Positions 8,240-17,537 of a stretch of 64,000 nucleotides of DNA are shown here, in pieces; position 1 is the stretch's first letter, and each line of letters begins with the position of its first letter. The notes beneath the pieces are model-generated. The model saw only the letters and a program-made list of their open reading frames with translations, made no database searches and was not told the origin of the DNA. A program made the position numbers and the translations under genes. Source of the DNA: Yimella sp. cx-51 (GTDB lineage Bacteria; Actinomycetota; Actinomycetes; Actinomycetales; Dermatophilaceae); contig NZ_CP072113.1 in NCBI RefSeq assembly GCF_017654605.1, positions 1,116,001 through 1,180,000 on the forward strand, in the 5' to 3' direction.

Positions 8240-9540
8240 GTACGGTCGCCGGAAGCCCCGAGGAGTTGCGCCGAGCGGCCAATGCCCTGAACACGCAGGC
8301 GGCCACGTTGGAAGGGCATGCGTCCTGCGTCTTCGGCGCCCAAGGCACTGCGTCCGCGCAGTGGAAGGGTGCGGCCGCTACCGAGTTCACCTGCGCGACC
8401 ACCGCGCAGAGCCGTGAGACTCGTCGTGCAGCGCGGGTGTTGCGCGACGCAGCCGGCTCCGTACGCACGTTCGCTGGCGACCTCGAGCGGCACCAGGGTG
8501 AGCAGCGGCGCCTGCTTGCTGACCTCGCGTCGGAGAAGCTGCTTCTGCGCGATCTGGAACGTGAGCGACAGCTGTCGTCGGTGGGCGACGACCCGCTTCG
8601 GCTCTCGCGCGAGATCACCGCTTCGACGGGCCGGATCAGACGGCTGACCACGCGGCTCGATCAATTGGGCCGTGACCACCGGCTGGCGATCGGCAAGCTG
8701 AAGGCAGCGCTGAGCGTTGCGCAGCCCCCGGAGGTCATGTGGCGAAGAGGCGCAACGATCGCGGGCTTGGGATGGTCGTACTGGGTGTTGTGGAGCCAGG
8801 GTTCGGCGGCCCATGTGCTGTGGCAGACGAGGCCAGGGGCCGATCCCACACCGGCGCAGCTGCGCAAACGTAAGGACGCGCTGGTTACGGTTCAGAAGGG
8901 TGGGGCTTCCGGGCTGGCGGAGAAGGACCGCGTGAAGTCATTCCTGGAGGGTAAGGGCAAATGGCTGCGCCCTGTGGCGAGGTCGGTCGGGGCAGTTTCA
9001 CTCATCGATGCGGCCGCGCCCGGACTGGTCGACATCTGGACCGGTGGCGGCTATTCCGGTTGGCGCGGGGCAGCGACGCGGTACATGGGCATGGTGCAGG
9101 TCAACGGAGTCGTCGTGAGCCGCTTCCCCGGTGGCCAGGTAGCCGGAGGGCTCGCCATCGCTGCGTGGGCGGCGTGGAAGGCAGGCAACAAGACCCACGA
9201 CAACAAGCACTGGCTGCAGCAGGACGCGCCGAGATTCCTTCGCGACGGGTACACCCCGCACACCTTTGGTCTCAGTGCTGCGGTGGTGCGCAAAGCGACC
9301 AGCGCAACCACGGCGTTGCACCGCGTCCCGAGCAATGCGACCCTCACCCCCGCAGCGACAGCAGCCGTCGCCGAGCGTCGACTCCAGCCGGTTCATGTCC
9401 CCAATCGCTCGATCAAGAAGCTGGACACCTCGTTCATGCACCAGCGCTCGACGACGCCCGACCGGCTCGTGCCCGGCGTGGCTCCGCGTCCCTGCGCGCC
9501 GAACACAGGTATTCCGACGGATCAAGGGAGCTCGCGATGA
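8236..9540 (+). CDS. WXG-like domain protein, probable type VII substrate or partner
   Basis: This 434-residue protein starts at the GTG overlapping the stop of the small helical gene. Residues 1-90 are helical with a WKG turn (SAQWKGAAATEF) like a WXG100 module; residues ~85-160 form a long charged coiled coil rich in Arg, Glu and Leu. The rest (VMWRRGATIAGLGWSYWVLW to about residue 320) contains two moderately hydrophobic stretches rich in Gly and Ala, followed by a Pro/Thr/Ser-rich tail. I see no nuclease, ADP-ribosyltransferase or other toxin motif. The arrangement, WXG module plus coiled coil plus C-terminal domain, resembles LXG/WXG large substrates; no function is assigned. Confidence 0.6.
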   Translation: MSTVAGSPEELRRAANALNTQAATLEGHASCVFGAQGTASAQWKGAAATEFTCATTAQSRETRRAARVLRDAAGSVRTFAGDLERHQGEQRRLLADLASEKLLLRDLERERQLSSVGDDPLRLSREITASTGRIRRLTTRLDQLGRDHRLAIGKLKAALSVAQPPEVMWRRGATIAGLGWSYWVLWSQGSAAHVLWQTRPGADPTPAQLRKRKDALVTVQKGGASGLAEKDRVKSFLEGKGKWLRPVARSVGAVSLIDAAAPGLVDIWTGGGYSGWRGAATRYMGMVQVNGVVVSRFPGGQVAGGLAIAAWAAWKAGNKTHDNKHWLQQDAPRFLRDGYTPHTFGLSAAVVRKATSATTALHRVPSNATLTPAATAAVAERRLQPVHVPNRSIKKLDTSFMHQRSTTPDRLVPGVAPRPCAPNTGIPTDQGSSR

Positions 9541-10268
9541 TCGCCCAGCCCTATCTGCGACTCACCGACGAGGAACTCGAACTGCTCGGCGGTGCACACC
9601 CGTTGGTCGTCCAGCCCTACCTGGAAACCGTCGACCCCGAGGCCCGCGATGCGGTGCTGACCACCGCCGCGCGGTCCCTGTGGGCACACGGCGTGGCAGT
9701 CAGCGAGGTAGGTGCGATCCAGGTGCCCGAGCACGTGGTCGATCTGCTGCAGTGGCGTCAGGACGCTCAGCGGGTGCTCGTCGTCGTCATCGGTGAGTTC
9801 ACCGAACAGGAGGCGACCGAGACCGCGCACTATGTGCACAGCCTGGAGTCGGCACATCTGGTCGAGACAGTCACACCGGACGGCATGCATGCGTTCGCGG
9901 TGCATGAGGGCGACCTTGAGCAACTCATCGATGCATGGATCAGACCGCTCGACGTCGTGCCCGGCAGCGGATCCGCCCGCACCGCAACCCGATTGGGCCA
10001 GCCCTGGGGCCAGACTCGCCTGCGCCTGGACGCGACACTCTGGCGGCCGGGGGAGAGGGCCGGACGACTCATCGGCGCGTTGGGCGGCGCCGGAGGCACC
10101 TGGTTGACCGATGTCGAGCCCGCCGAACACGATGCGATGGCACCGGAGCTCGGCGACGGTGAGGTGCTGCTGGAACCGACCGATCATCCGGGTCTGGTGA
10201 CTCGCATCCTCACGCTGATCGCACCAGAGCAGGAGGTGATGACCGGTCACGGCACAATGACCGGGTGA
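9537..10268 (+). CDS. Possible EspG-like type VII chaperone, otherwise unknown
   Basis: A 243-residue soluble acidic protein starting at the ATG that overlaps the previous stop. It opens YLRLTDEELELLGGAHPL and has alternating strands (VLVVVIGEFTE, HLVETVTPDGMHAFAVHEGD) and a second half of similar character (TRLRLDATLWRPGE), suggesting a two-repeat fold. The order small helical substrate, WXG protein, soluble partner recalls PE/PPE-EspG or EspC-EspA sets, where EspG escorts substrates to the secretion apparatus. That role is inferred from context and size; sequence identity to EspG cannot be shown here. The stop overlaps the dxr GTG. Confidence 0.45.
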   Translation: MIAQPYLRLTDEELELLGGAHPLVVQPYLETVDPEARDAVLTTAARSLWAHGVAVSEVGAIQVPEHVVDLLQWRQDAQRVLVVVIGEFTEQEATETAHYVHSLESAHLVETVTPDGMHAFAVHEGDLEQLIDAWIRPLDVVPGSGSARTATRLGQPWGQTRLRLDATLWRPGERAGRLIGALGGAGGTWLTDVEPAEHDAMAPELGDGEVLLEPTDHPGLVTRILTLIAPEQEVMTGHGTMTG

Positions 10269-11443
10269 CTGCTCGCACCGTTGCCCTGCTCGGATCGACC
10301 GGATCGATCGGCACCCAGGCCTGCCAGATCGTCCGAGACAACCCCGACCGGTTCCGCATCGTCGCGCTCAGCGCCGGCGGGTCCGACCTGGCGCTGCTCG
10401 CCGAACAAGCCGCCGAGTTCGATGTGCCGCTCGTCGGCGCGGCCCGGGACGACGGCACGCTGCGCGAGCGCATCGCCGACGCCTACCGCGCGCTCGGCAC
10501 CGACGCCGGGGACGTGGAGGTCATTGTCGGTGACCAGGCTGCCGAAGACGTGGCCAAGTGCTCGGCCGACGTGGTGGTCAACGGCATCACCGGGTCGATC
10601 GGCCTGCGGCCCACACTGGCTGCACTCGAGGCCGGCTCAACGCTCGCTCTGGCCAACAAGGAGTCGCTCATTGTCGGCGGCCCGATCGTCAAGGCGCTCG
10701 CCGCACCCGGTCAGATCGTGCCGGTCGACAGCGAACACAGTGCGATCGCCCAGTCGCTCCTGGCCGGCGACCGGTCGGAGGTGCGCAAGCTGGTCGTGAC
10801 CGCCAGCGGCGGACCATTCCGAGGCCGCACCCGCGCAGAACTCGCCGACGTCACCCCGGCGCAAGCACTCGCCCACCCCAACTTCGCCATGGGGCGGGTG
10901 ATCACCACCAATTCCGCGACGTTGGTCAACAAGGGGCTCGAGGTCATCGAGGCGCACCTGCTCTTCGACGTCCCCTTCGACCGGATCGACGTCGTCGTGC
11001 ACCCGCAGCAGTACATCCACTCGATGGTCGAATTCGTCGACGGTGCCGTCGTCGCGCAGATCGGTTTGCCGACGATGATGGTTCCGATCGCGCTCGGCAT
11101 GGGCTGGCCGCACCGGGTGGCCGACGTGGAGACGTCGATCGACTGGACCAAGGCCGCCGACTGGCGTTTCGAGCCGCTGGACGACGAAGCATTCCCGGCC
11201 GTCCGGCTGGCGCGCCAGGTCGGCGAAGCCGGTGCCACCTTCCCGGCGGTCTACAACGCGGCCAACGAGGAATGCGTCGACGCCTTCCACGACGGGCAGA
11301 TCGGCTTCGTTGACATCGTCGACACCGTCGAGCGCGTGGTGGCCGAGCACGAGGTGGAAAGCGGCGACCTGACCGTCGAGCAGGTGCTTGCTGCGGAGCA
11401 GTGGGCGCGACGTCGGGCCCACGACCTGCTCAGCCCCGCGTGA
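10265..11443 (+). CDS. dxr: 1-deoxy-D-xylulose 5-phosphate reductoisomerase
   Basis: Converts DXP to MEP, the committed step of non-mevalonate isoprenoid synthesis, using NADPH and a divalent metal. The 392-residue protein starts with the NADPH motif LLGSTGSIGTQA, has LALANKESLIVGG, the metal-binding Asp and Glu in PVDSEHSAI, the TASGGPFRGRTRAEL flexible loop and the His-rich VVHPQQYIHSM. The GTG start overlaps the preceding stop. Together with ispG about 2.3 kb downstream and rip1 between, the order matches the mycobacterial dxr-rip1-ispG locus. Confidence 0.95.
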   Translation: MTARTVALLGSTGSIGTQACQIVRDNPDRFRIVALSAGGSDLALLAEQAAEFDVPLVGAARDDGTLRERIADAYRALGTDAGDVEVIVGDQAAEDVAKCSADVVVNGITGSIGLRPTLAALEAGSTLALANKESLIVGGPIVKALAAPGQIVPVDSEHSAIAQSLLAGDRSEVRKLVVTASGGPFRGRTRAELADVTPAQALAHPNFAMGRVITTNSATLVNKGLEVIEAHLLFDVPFDRIDVVVHPQQYIHSMVEFVDGAVVAQIGLPTMMVPIALGMGWPHRVADVETSIDWTKAADWRFEPLDDEAFPAVRLARQVGEAGATFPAVYNAANEECVDAFHDGQIGFVDIVDTVERVVAEHEVESGDLTVEQVLAAEQWARRRAHDLLSPA

Positions 11444-11456
11444 GACACTTCCGCGC
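11444..11456 (+). promoter_or_regulatory. Possible -10 (GACACT) 7 bases before the rip1 start
   Basis: GACACT at 11444-11449 ends seven bases before GTG 11457, with no ribosome-binding site. The first base is not the consensus T, so this is a weak candidate for a leaderless promoter. Confidence 0.3.
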
Positions 11457-12785
11457 GTGATGTTTCTGCTCGGCGTTCTGATCATGGCCCTCGGCATCGG
11501 GGCCTCGATCGCCCTGCACGAAATCGGTCACTTGGTGCCCGCCAAGAAGTTCGGCGTGAAGGTCACGCAGTACATGGTCGGCTTCGGGCCGACGCTGTGG
11601 TCGAAACGCAAGGGCGAGACCGAGTACGGCCTCAAAGCGATCCCGCTCGGCGGCTACATCCGGATGATCGGAATGTTTCCTCCGCGTCCGGAGGACGAGG
11701 TGTTGCCCGACGGCACCGTGCGGGTGCGTGCCTCCTCGACCGGGCGGTTCAGCCAGATGGTCGACCAGGCCCGCGATGCTGCCTACGAGGAGGTCACCCC
11801 GGCCGATCGCAACCGCGTCTTCTACGACCTGAAGACCCATCAGAAGCTGATGGTCATGTTCGGCGGGCCGTTCATGAACCTCATCATCGCCGGGGTGCTG
11901 CTCACGATTGTCGCGTGCGGCATCGGTCTGCCGACGGAGAAGGCCGCCAAGGTCTACGGCGTGCAGCCCTGCGTCACCGGCGCCGAGACCTGCTCCGCTG
12001 TCGACCGCTCGCCGGCATCGGGCAAGCTCGAACCAGGTGATGTCTTCGTGTCCATCGCGGGCAAGCCGGTCTCCACCTCCAGCCAGGCGATCAGCGCCAT
12101 TCGCGATCACGCCGGCCAGAGCGTTCCGGTCGTGGTGGAACGCAAGGGTGCTCATCAGTCGGTGACGATCACGCCGCGCCTGCGCACGATGGACAAGCTC
12201 GACTCCCAGGGCGTCCCGGTCATCAACTGGAAGGGCCAACGCGAGAAGGCCCAGGTCGGTGTGGTCGGCGCTTCCATCGGTGCCGCGAAGATCGAGGACG
12301 AACGGCGCCCGCTCAGCGACTCACCCGCCATTGTCTGGGATGCCTTCGCCAAGACCGCGAGCGTCTTCGTGAAGATCCCGCAGAAGATGGTGGGCGTCTT
12401 CTACGCGGCCTTCGGCAGCGGCGAACGTGACAGCCAGGGGCCGGTCTCGGTGGTGGGCGTCGGCCGGATCGCCGGCGAGGTCGCCGAGATCAAGCAGATC
12501 ACCCTGATGGACAAGTTCGCGATGCTGCTGATGATGCTCGCGGCACTCAACATGGCGTTGTTCGTCTTCAACCTGGTGCCGCTGCTGCCCTTGGACGGCG
12601 GCCACATCGCCACCGCGATCTGGGAAGCCATCAAGCGTCCGATCGCGCGTGCCCGTGGCATCACCGGCAAGGTCTACGCCGATGCCGCCAAAGGCATGCC
12701 GATCGCCTACGGCGTCTCCCTCGTCCTGATAGTGATGTTCGCGCTGTTGGCCTACGCCGACCTGGTCAACCCGATCAAGCTGTGA
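11457..12785 (+). CDS. rip1: Site-2 intramembrane metalloprotease (RseP/Rip1 family)
   Basis: Zinc protease that cuts single-pass membrane proteins, such as anti-sigma factors, within the membrane. The 442-residue protein carries HEIGH in the first helix (IALHEIGHLVPAKKFGV), a PDZ-like domain around residues 190-270 (EPGDVFVSIAGKPVSTSSQA), and the third zinc-ligand motif NLVPLLPLDGGHI near residue 375. GTG 11457 or the adjacent ATG 11460 is the start; the upstream frame overlaps dxr. The gene lies between dxr and ispG, as Rip1 does in mycobacteria, and its stop overlaps the next GTG. Confidence 0.92.
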   Translation: MMFLLGVLIMALGIGASIALHEIGHLVPAKKFGVKVTQYMVGFGPTLWSKRKGETEYGLKAIPLGGYIRMIGMFPPRPEDEVLPDGTVRVRASSTGRFSQMVDQARDAAYEEVTPADRNRVFYDLKTHQKLMVMFGGPFMNLIIAGVLLTIVACGIGLPTEKAAKVYGVQPCVTGAETCSAVDRSPASGKLEPGDVFVSIAGKPVSTSSQAISAIRDHAGQSVPVVVERKGAHQSVTITPRLRTMDKLDSQGVPVINWKGQREKAQVGVVGASIGAAKIEDERRPLSDSPAIVWDAFAKTASVFVKIPQKMVGVFYAAFGSGERDSQGPVSVVGVGRIAGEVAEIKQITLMDKFAMLLMMLAALNMALFVFNLVPLLPLDGGHIATAIWEAIKRPIARARGITGKVYADAAKGMPIAYGVSLVLIVMFALLAYADLVNPIKL

Positions 12786-13693
12786 CTGCGCCCCAGCGCC
12801 CGGCTCCGCTGCTCCCCGGCGCGAAGGTCGCGATCATCACCGCGAGCGGACCGGTCAACCCGGATGCGCTGGCCAAGGGTCTGCTGATCCTGCGGGACTG
12901 GGACCTCGAGCCAGTCGTCCTGCCCTCAGCAATGGCCGCCCCTTCTCCAGCATTTACCCACCTCGCCGGCACCGATCAACTCCGTGCCGACGATCTGGTG
13001 CAAGCCCTCACCAGTCCTGAATTCGATGCGGTGATCTTCGCCAAGGGCGGCGACGGCGCCCAGCGAGCACTGGAGCTGATCGACTGGCAGGCGTTGTCGC
13101 CGCTGCGACCCGAGCCGCGCTGGGTGGTCGGCTTCTCCGACGTCACCGCCGTGCAGGAAGCGCTGCTGCGGCACTGGGGGTGGGTCAGCCTCTACGGGCC
13201 GATGCCTGCCACGAGCTACCTCCTCGCCGAACGCGCGCAGGCGAGCCTGCACGAAGCACTGTTCGAGCGTCCATCCCAATTGGTCTTCCCGGACGCCTGG
13301 ACCATCACGTCCGGAACCGCCGAAGGAATCGTCATGGGCGGCTGTTGCGCACTCGTCACGAGCTCGATCGGCACCGTCACCTCGGTGCCGGCCGACGGCG
13401 GCCTGCTCTTCCTGGAAGACGAGTTCGAGGAGCCGCACCGCCTCGACCGCATGTTCACCCAGCTGCGCCGCAGCAATTTCCTGGACGGACTGCGTGGTGT
13501 GCTGCTCGGAAACTTCGACCAGTGTGGCGACCCGCAGGTCGTCAACGATCTGTTGCGTGACCGTTTCGGTGACCTCGGTGTGCCGGTGCTGGCCGGGCTG
13601 GACGTCGGCCACGGGGTGCCGCTGCAGTCGTTGCCGATCGGTGCCCGAGCCGTGATGGACACCGACACCAGGACGCTGCAACTGGTCGACTGA
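12782..13693 (+). CDS. LD-carboxypeptidase (peptidase family S66)
   Basis: Cytoplasmic enzyme releasing the terminal D-alanine from murein tetrapeptides during peptidoglycan recycling; some family members instead hydrolyse microcin C or other amides. The 303-residue protein shows the S66 features: N-terminal [11 protein letters not shown], the nucleophile Ser in [11 protein letters not shown], the triad Glu in [11 protein letters not shown] and the triad His in [15 protein letters not shown]. It begins with a GTG overlapping the rip1 stop, so it is probably translated with it. It interrupts the otherwise conserved rip1-ispG adjacency. Confidence 0.85.
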   Translation: MTAPQRPAPLLPGAKVAIITASGPVNPDALAKGLLILRDWDLEPVVLPSAMAAPSPAFTHLAGTDQLRADDLVQALTSPEFDAVIFAKGGDGAQRALELIDWQALSPLRPEPRWVVGFSDVTAVQEALLRHWGWVSLYGPMPATSYLLAERAQASLHEALFERPSQLVFPDAWTITSGTAEGIVMGGCCALVTSSIGTVTSVPADGGLLFLEDEFEEPHRLDRMFTQLRRSNFLDGLRGVLLGNFDQCGDPQVVNDLLRDRFGDLGVPVLAGLDVGHGVPLQSLPIGARAVMDTDTRTLQLVD

Positions 13694-13714
13694 AGGTTTT
13701 GCCGACGCGTGCGT

Positions 13715-13727
13715 GATACTTGGAGGC
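13715..13727 (+). promoter_or_regulatory. Near-consensus -10 (GATACT) 7 bases before the ispG start
   Basis: GATACT at 13715-13720 ends seven bases before ATG 13728. The GGAGG in between sits only one base from the ATG, too close to act as a normal ribosome-binding site, so a leaderless transcript starting at or near the A of the ATG is plausible. Confidence 0.4.
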
Positions 13728-14888
13728 ATGAGTGTCTCCCTCGGAATGCCGTCGGCCCCGGCCCCGGTGCTCGCACCGCGGCGCAAGACCCGCCAGATCA
13801 AGGTCGGCAAGGTCGGAGTCGGTAGCGATTCACCGGTGTCGGTGCAGTCGATGACCACCACGCCCACCACCGACATCAACGCCACCCTCCAGCAGATCGC
13901 CGAGCTCACCGCCTCCGGTTGCGACATCGTGCGTGTGGCCTGCCCGTCGCAGGACGACGCCGAAGCCCTGCCGGCGATCGCCAAGAAGTCGCAGATCCCG
14001 GTGATCGCCGACATCCACTTCCAGCCGAAGTACGTCTTCGCTGCCATCGACGCCGGCTGCGCGGCCGTCCGGGTCAACCCCGGAAACATCCGCCAGTTCG
14101 ACGACAAGGTGAAGGAGATCGGTGACGCCGCCAAGGCTGCGGGTGTCTCGATCCGCATCGGCGTCAACGCTGGCTCCCTCGACAAGCGTTTGCTGGAGAA
14201 GTACGGCAAGCCCACCGCCGAGGCACTCGTGGAGTCCGCGGTCTGGGAGGCCTCGCTCTTCGAGGAGCACGATTTCCACGACTTCAAGATCTCGGTGAAG
14301 CACAACGACCCGGTCGTCATGGTGCGGGCCTACGAGATGCTCGCCGAGCGTGGTGACTGGCCGCTGCACCTCGGCGTCACCGAGGCCGGCCCCGCCTTCC
14401 AGGGCACGATCAAGAGTTCGGTGGCCTTCGGTTCGTTGCTCAGCAAGGGCATCGGCGACACGATCCGCGTCTCGCTCTCGGCGCCGCCGGTCGAAGAGGT
14501 CAAGGTCGGCAACCAGATTCTGCAGAGTCTCAACCTCAAGCCTCGCAAGCTCGAGATCGTCTCGTGCCCCTCGTGCGGTCGCGCCCAGGTGGACGTCTAC
14601 ACCCTCGCCGACCAGGTGACCGCCGGTCTGGAGGGCATGACCGTGCCGCTGCGCGTCGCGGTGATGGGCTGCGTCGTCAACGGACCGGGCGAAGCCCGTG
14701 AAGCCGATCTCGGCGTCGCCTCCGGCAACGGCAAGGGCCAGATCTTCGTCAAGGGCGAAGTCATCAAGACCGTTCCCGAAAGCCAGATCGTCGAGACCCT
14801 CATCGAGGAGGCCATGCGCATCGCCGAGGAGATGGGCGAACCGATCGACGAGGAGTCGGCCGGCGTGCCCAGCGTCACTGTCGGCTGA
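13728..14888 (+). CDS. ispG: 4-hydroxy-3-methylbut-2-en-1-yl diphosphate synthase
   Basis: Iron-sulfur enzyme of the MEP pathway converting MEcPP to HMBPP. The 386-residue protein has the TIM-barrel start [29 protein letters not shown] and the C-terminal cluster-binding cysteines in [12 protein letters not shown] and [12 protein letters not shown], ending with the usual acidic tail. ATG 13728 gives MSVSLGMPS; the frame start 15 bases upstream lacks support. Dxr and IspG in the same neighbourhood indicate the non-mevalonate route in this organism. Confidence 0.95.
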   Translation: MSVSLGMPSAPAPVLAPRRKTRQIKVGKVGVGSDSPVSVQSMTTTPTTDINATLQQIAELTASGCDIVRVACPSQDDAEALPAIAKKSQIPVIADIHFQPKYVFAAIDAGCAAVRVNPGNIRQFDDKVKEIGDAAKAAGVSIRIGVNAGSLDKRLLEKYGKPTAEALVESAVWEASLFEEHDFHDFKISVKHNDPVVMVRAYEMLAERGDWPLHLGVTEAGPAFQGTIKSSVAFGSLLSKGIGDTIRVSLSAPPVEEVKVGNQILQSLNLKPRKLEIVSCPSCGRAQVDVYTLADQVTAGLEGMTVPLRVAVMGCVVNGPGEAREADLGVASGNGKGQIFVKGEVIKTVPESQIVETLIEEAMRIAEEMGEPIDEESAGVPSVTVG

Positions 14889-14910
14889 GCCCCCAGTCAC
14901 TGACCAACGG

Positions 14911-14944
14911 CAGCGGCCCGGATCACTTCTGATCCGGGCCGCTG
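14911..14944. terminator. Bidirectional hairpin between ispG and the convergent lipoprotein gene
   Basis: A perfect 15-bp stem (arms 14911-14925 and 14930-14944) with a CTTC tetraloop lies 22 bases after the ispG stop and 25 bases from the end of the convergent gene. No U tract follows on either strand, as is common for actinobacterial terminators. Confidence 0.75.
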
Positions 14945-14969
14945 CTGTACGCCGTAAGGCGCGAGTTGC

Positions 14970-15725
14970 TCAGGAGTTCTGCACCGACTGGTAGATCGCG
15001 TCGGTGAGTGTCTTGGTGCGCTCGGCCTTGCCCGCCGACACCGTGATGAGGCTGTAGCCCGAGGTGCCGTTGGGCAGCACGATCATGGCGCCGTAAGCGG
15101 TCTTGCCCTGCGTGGGCAAGGAGTAGTTGTAGACAACGCCTTCACCAACGGGGCTGTCGCGCTTGGTGTACGACTCGGTCTTGCCGCCGATCGGGCTGAT
15201 GCCGGCCAAGAGTTGTGCCTCGGTCGGCAAGCCTGCGGACTTGGGGAAATTCTTCTTGTTGACGTTGAGGTTCTCCGAGAAGCCGTCCTCGGCGACAGGG
15301 GAGAAGTAGATCGCGGTGAGCTGCGTCTTCACCTGCTGCGCAAGCGCCTGCGGCGTCGTGCCCGAACTCTTGGCCATCGGCTCAAGCGCCTTCTGCAACT
15401 TCTGGTCGTCCATCGTCGCCGGGTCGACCAGCACCCACAGTTTTGGCACTCCGAAGCTGATCTTGTGCGCCGAGACCTCGGCTCGCTTGAAACCGTCGGG
15501 AAGGGCACCGGCGCTCGAGGATCCGTCGCTGGAGGACGAGGTGGGCGAGCTGGTGTCCGGCGAGCTGCTCGTGGCGCTCTGTGAAGTCGCGCTCGACGTC
15601 GGCGAGCTCGTGGTGTTGGAGGTTGTGGACGACGAGGAGTTCACCGTGACCGAGCCGCCGCCACCCCCACAACCTGCCGTGACGAGCATTGCGGCAACGG
15701 TGATCGCCAATCCGGTGCGTGACAT
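14970..15725 (-). CDS. Secreted lipoprotein with Ser/Thr-rich linker, unknown function
   Basis: A 251-residue predicted lipoprotein: MSRTGLAITVAAMLVTAGCG has a short basic end, a hydrophobic core and a VTAGC lipobox. It is followed by a glycine run and about 60 residues of Ser/Thr/Pro linker, then a globular domain of about 170 residues (FKRAEVSAHKISFGVPKLWV to the C-terminus) that resembles PsbP/LpqN-like surface domains of actinobacteria, though I cannot assign a family. The start at 15725 follows GGGGG; a longer start at 15737 adds four residues. It shares a bidirectional hairpin with ispG. Confidence 0.7.
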   Translation of the reverse strand: MSRTGLAITVAAMLVTAGCGGGGGSVTVNSSSSTTSNTTSSPTSSATSQSATSSSPDTSSPTSSSSDGSSSAGALPDGFKRAEVSAHKISFGVPKLWVLVDPATMDDQKLQKALEPMAKSSGTTPQALAQQVKTQLTAIYFSPVAEDGFSENLNVNKKNFPKSAGLPTEAQLLAGISPIGGKTESYTKRDSPVGEGVVYNYSLPTQGKTAYGAMIVLPNGTSGYSLITVSAGKAERTKTLTDAIYQSVQNS

Positions 15726-15787
15726 GTGAGCCCCCATCAAACGTTCGAGAATGTGCTTTTCGAAGAATAGTGTTCGGCGCGGCTCAC

Positions 15788-16384
15788 TCACTCCTGCGGT
15801 ACCTCTCGATCCCCGATCCGTTGCAGCCATCGGTCGCCTCGACCGTCGAACGGTGGGCGCCTCTGCTGCACGGCCGCGTACACCTCGTCGGCGGCCCGGC
15901 GACTGTCGGCCACCAAGCGCTCCGGATAGCCGAACGCGGCGGTGTGCTCCTCGAACTCGTCCTCGTCGTCAATGTAGAGCTGCCCGTCGAAGCGTTCGAC
16001 GACGTCCAGGTCGATGTCGACGAGGGTTCCGACGAAACCTTCATTGGTCCGGCGCCATTGCACCGGCGTGACGATGTCGACGTAGATGTGCGCGGACGGG
16101 CCTCCCGGGGCGTTGAAGCAGGCGGCCCACCGTGCGTCCGTACGAACCAGCCGAACGGTGTCCGAGCGGGCGTAGGTGCTCATGCCCGGGCGGGCGAAGG
16201 GCGTGCCGGCTCGCATGCCCAACCAGACGCCGTCCCGGTCGACACCCAGCAGTCGGTAGTCCTCCTGCCAGTGCTCCGATCCGTCGTACTTGCGGAAATC
16301 GAGGTGGACGGGCGTTCCGATCGGCGTGCTGGCATCTGGTCCTGAACTGGTCACAACAGCGCACCCAACCACATCCAAGTCCAC
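15788..16384 (-). CDS. DUF402 domain protein (FomD/YgaC-like phosphatase fold)
   Basis: A 198-residue soluble protein. The central segment (GTPVHLDFRKYDGSEHW, WLGMRAGTPFARPG, then YVDIVTPVQWRR and LVDIDLDVVER) matches DUF402 proteins, which include nucleoside di- and triphosphatases and FomD-type hydrolases with conserved Asp/Glu metal ligands; DIVTP, DIDLD and YIDDEDEFEEH supply these acids. The true start is uncertain: GTG 16384 gives the full frame and GTG 16354 a version ten residues shorter. It is divergent from the GNAT gene and followed by the lipoprotein gene on the same strand. Confidence 0.72.
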   Translation of the reverse strand: MDLDVVGCAVVTSSGPDASTPIGTPVHLDFRKYDGSEHWQEDYRLLGVDRDGVWLGMRAGTPFARPGMSTYARSDTVRLVRTDARWAACFNAPGGPSAHIYVDIVTPVQWRRTNEGFVGTLVDIDLDVVERFDGQLYIDDEDEFEEHTAAFGYPERLVADSRRAADEVYAAVQQRRPPFDGRGDRWLQRIGDREVPQE

Positions 16385-16425
16385 GTTTGCCTGACTGGGG
16401 CCACAGGGACTGGCAGGGTAGGGAC

Positions 16426-17265
16426 GTGCTGCGAGCTTCCCGTGCCCCCTCGGCCCTCCGGGCCCAGGACCACGACGCTGCGCTGCGATTGTGCGCCACC
16501 AATCCGTTGGCCAATGTCTTCGTCGCCGCGCGGCTGCTGACAGGCGGTCCGCCCTCGGCGGCGAACGTGCTGGGCGATGCCAGTGATCACCTCAGGTCGC
16601 TGTGTTGGATCTCTGCCAATGTCGTGCCGATCGACATCGGCGAGAACGAACTGGACGGGTATGCCTCCAGGTTGCGCAGGTATCGGCGTCGCAGCAGCTC
16701 GATCTTCGGCCTCGCCGATCAGGTCTTTCCGCTGTGGGAACGGCTCGAACGCCAATGGGGTACACCGCGGGCGATCCGCGAACGGCAACCCCTGATGGCC
16801 GTCTCCGCCGGTGAACTCGATCAGGCACTGCCATCGGATGATCGGGTGCGTCCGGCGCGGCTGGACGAGGTCGACCTGGTGCTGCCCGCTGCAGCCCACA
16901 TGTTCACCGGCGAGATCGGTTATCCGCCGTACTTCGGCTCCGATCGCGAATACCGCCGCATGGTGACGTCACTCATCCGCAACGGTCACACCTACGTGAT
17001 CGTCGAAGGCAAACGGGTGGTCTTCAAGGCCGACATCGGGTCACTGGCTTTCGGCGTCGCGCAGATCCAAGGGGTGTGGGTGGCTCCTGAACTGCGCGGC
17101 CACGGGCTGGCCGCTCCGGCGATGAAATCCGTGGTCGAGCAAGTGTTGGCAGACCATGCGGCCACGGCGTCGCTCTACGTGAACGACTTCAACCTCGCCG
17201 CGATCCGCACCTATGAACGCGTCGGATTCACCCAACGCGACACCTTCGCCACGGTCATCCTGTAA
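16426..17265 (+). CDS. GNAT-family N-acetyltransferase with DUF4081 N-domain
   Basis: Predicted acetyltransferase of 279 residues. The N-terminal half (ATNPLANVFVAARLLTGG, SSIFGLADQVFPLWERLE) is the DUF4081 module; the C-terminal half is a GNAT domain with AQIQGVWVAPELRGHGLAAPA, containing the acetyl-CoA loop RGHGLA, and YVNDFNLAAIRTYERVGF. Mycobacteria have the same type of gene next to ispG, supporting the call. GTG 16426 follows AGGGTAGGGA; the long frame upstream overlaps the divergent DUF402 gene and is rejected. Substrate unknown. Confidence 0.82.
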   Translation: MLRASRAPSALRAQDHDAALRLCATNPLANVFVAARLLTGGPPSAANVLGDASDHLRSLCWISANVVPIDIGENELDGYASRLRRYRRRSSSIFGLADQVFPLWERLERQWGTPRAIRERQPLMAVSAGELDQALPSDDRVRPARLDEVDLVLPAAAHMFTGEIGYPPYFGSDREYRRMVTSLIRNGHTYVIVEGKRVVFKADIGSLAFGVAQIQGVWVAPELRGHGLAAPAMKSVVEQVLADHAATASLYVNDFNLAAIRTYERVGFTQRDTFATVIL

Positions 17266-17270
17266 CAGAG

Positions 17271-17302
17271 CGGACCGGGCCCGACCGCTCGGGCCCGATC
17301 CG
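17271..17302 (+). terminator. Hairpin terminator after the GNAT gene
   Basis: Arms 17271-17284 and 17289-17302 pair over 14 positions with one mismatch around a CCGC loop, six bases after the stop. No U tract. The following ~235 bases to the end of folP2 contain only a doubtful small antisense frame. Confidence 0.7.
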
Positions 17303-17537
17303 TTCAGGCCGATCGCTGCGAGATCACAGCTCCCAGCACGAGCGTGCTGTGGCAGTTGCGGAGGTCCGGGACGCTCGGCGAGCGCTTGGCTCGCGAGGGC
17401 CAGCCCGACGGGAAGGCACAGCGCGAACACGACGATCGAGAATCGGCGTAACAGGAGCATGCGACGAGTGTTGCGTGGTGCGGTGAGAACTTTCTGAGGC
17501 GTCGATGAAATGTTCTTCATCTTGCGTCGGACCCCGG

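Noticed and set aside
17041-17520. 159-residue minus-strand frame beginning MKNISSTPQKVLTAP with one hydrophobic segment
   Set aside because: It would overlap the GNAT gene by 225 bp and cross its terminator; no ribosome-binding site. A shorter real peptide ending before 17302 cannot be excluded but is not supported.
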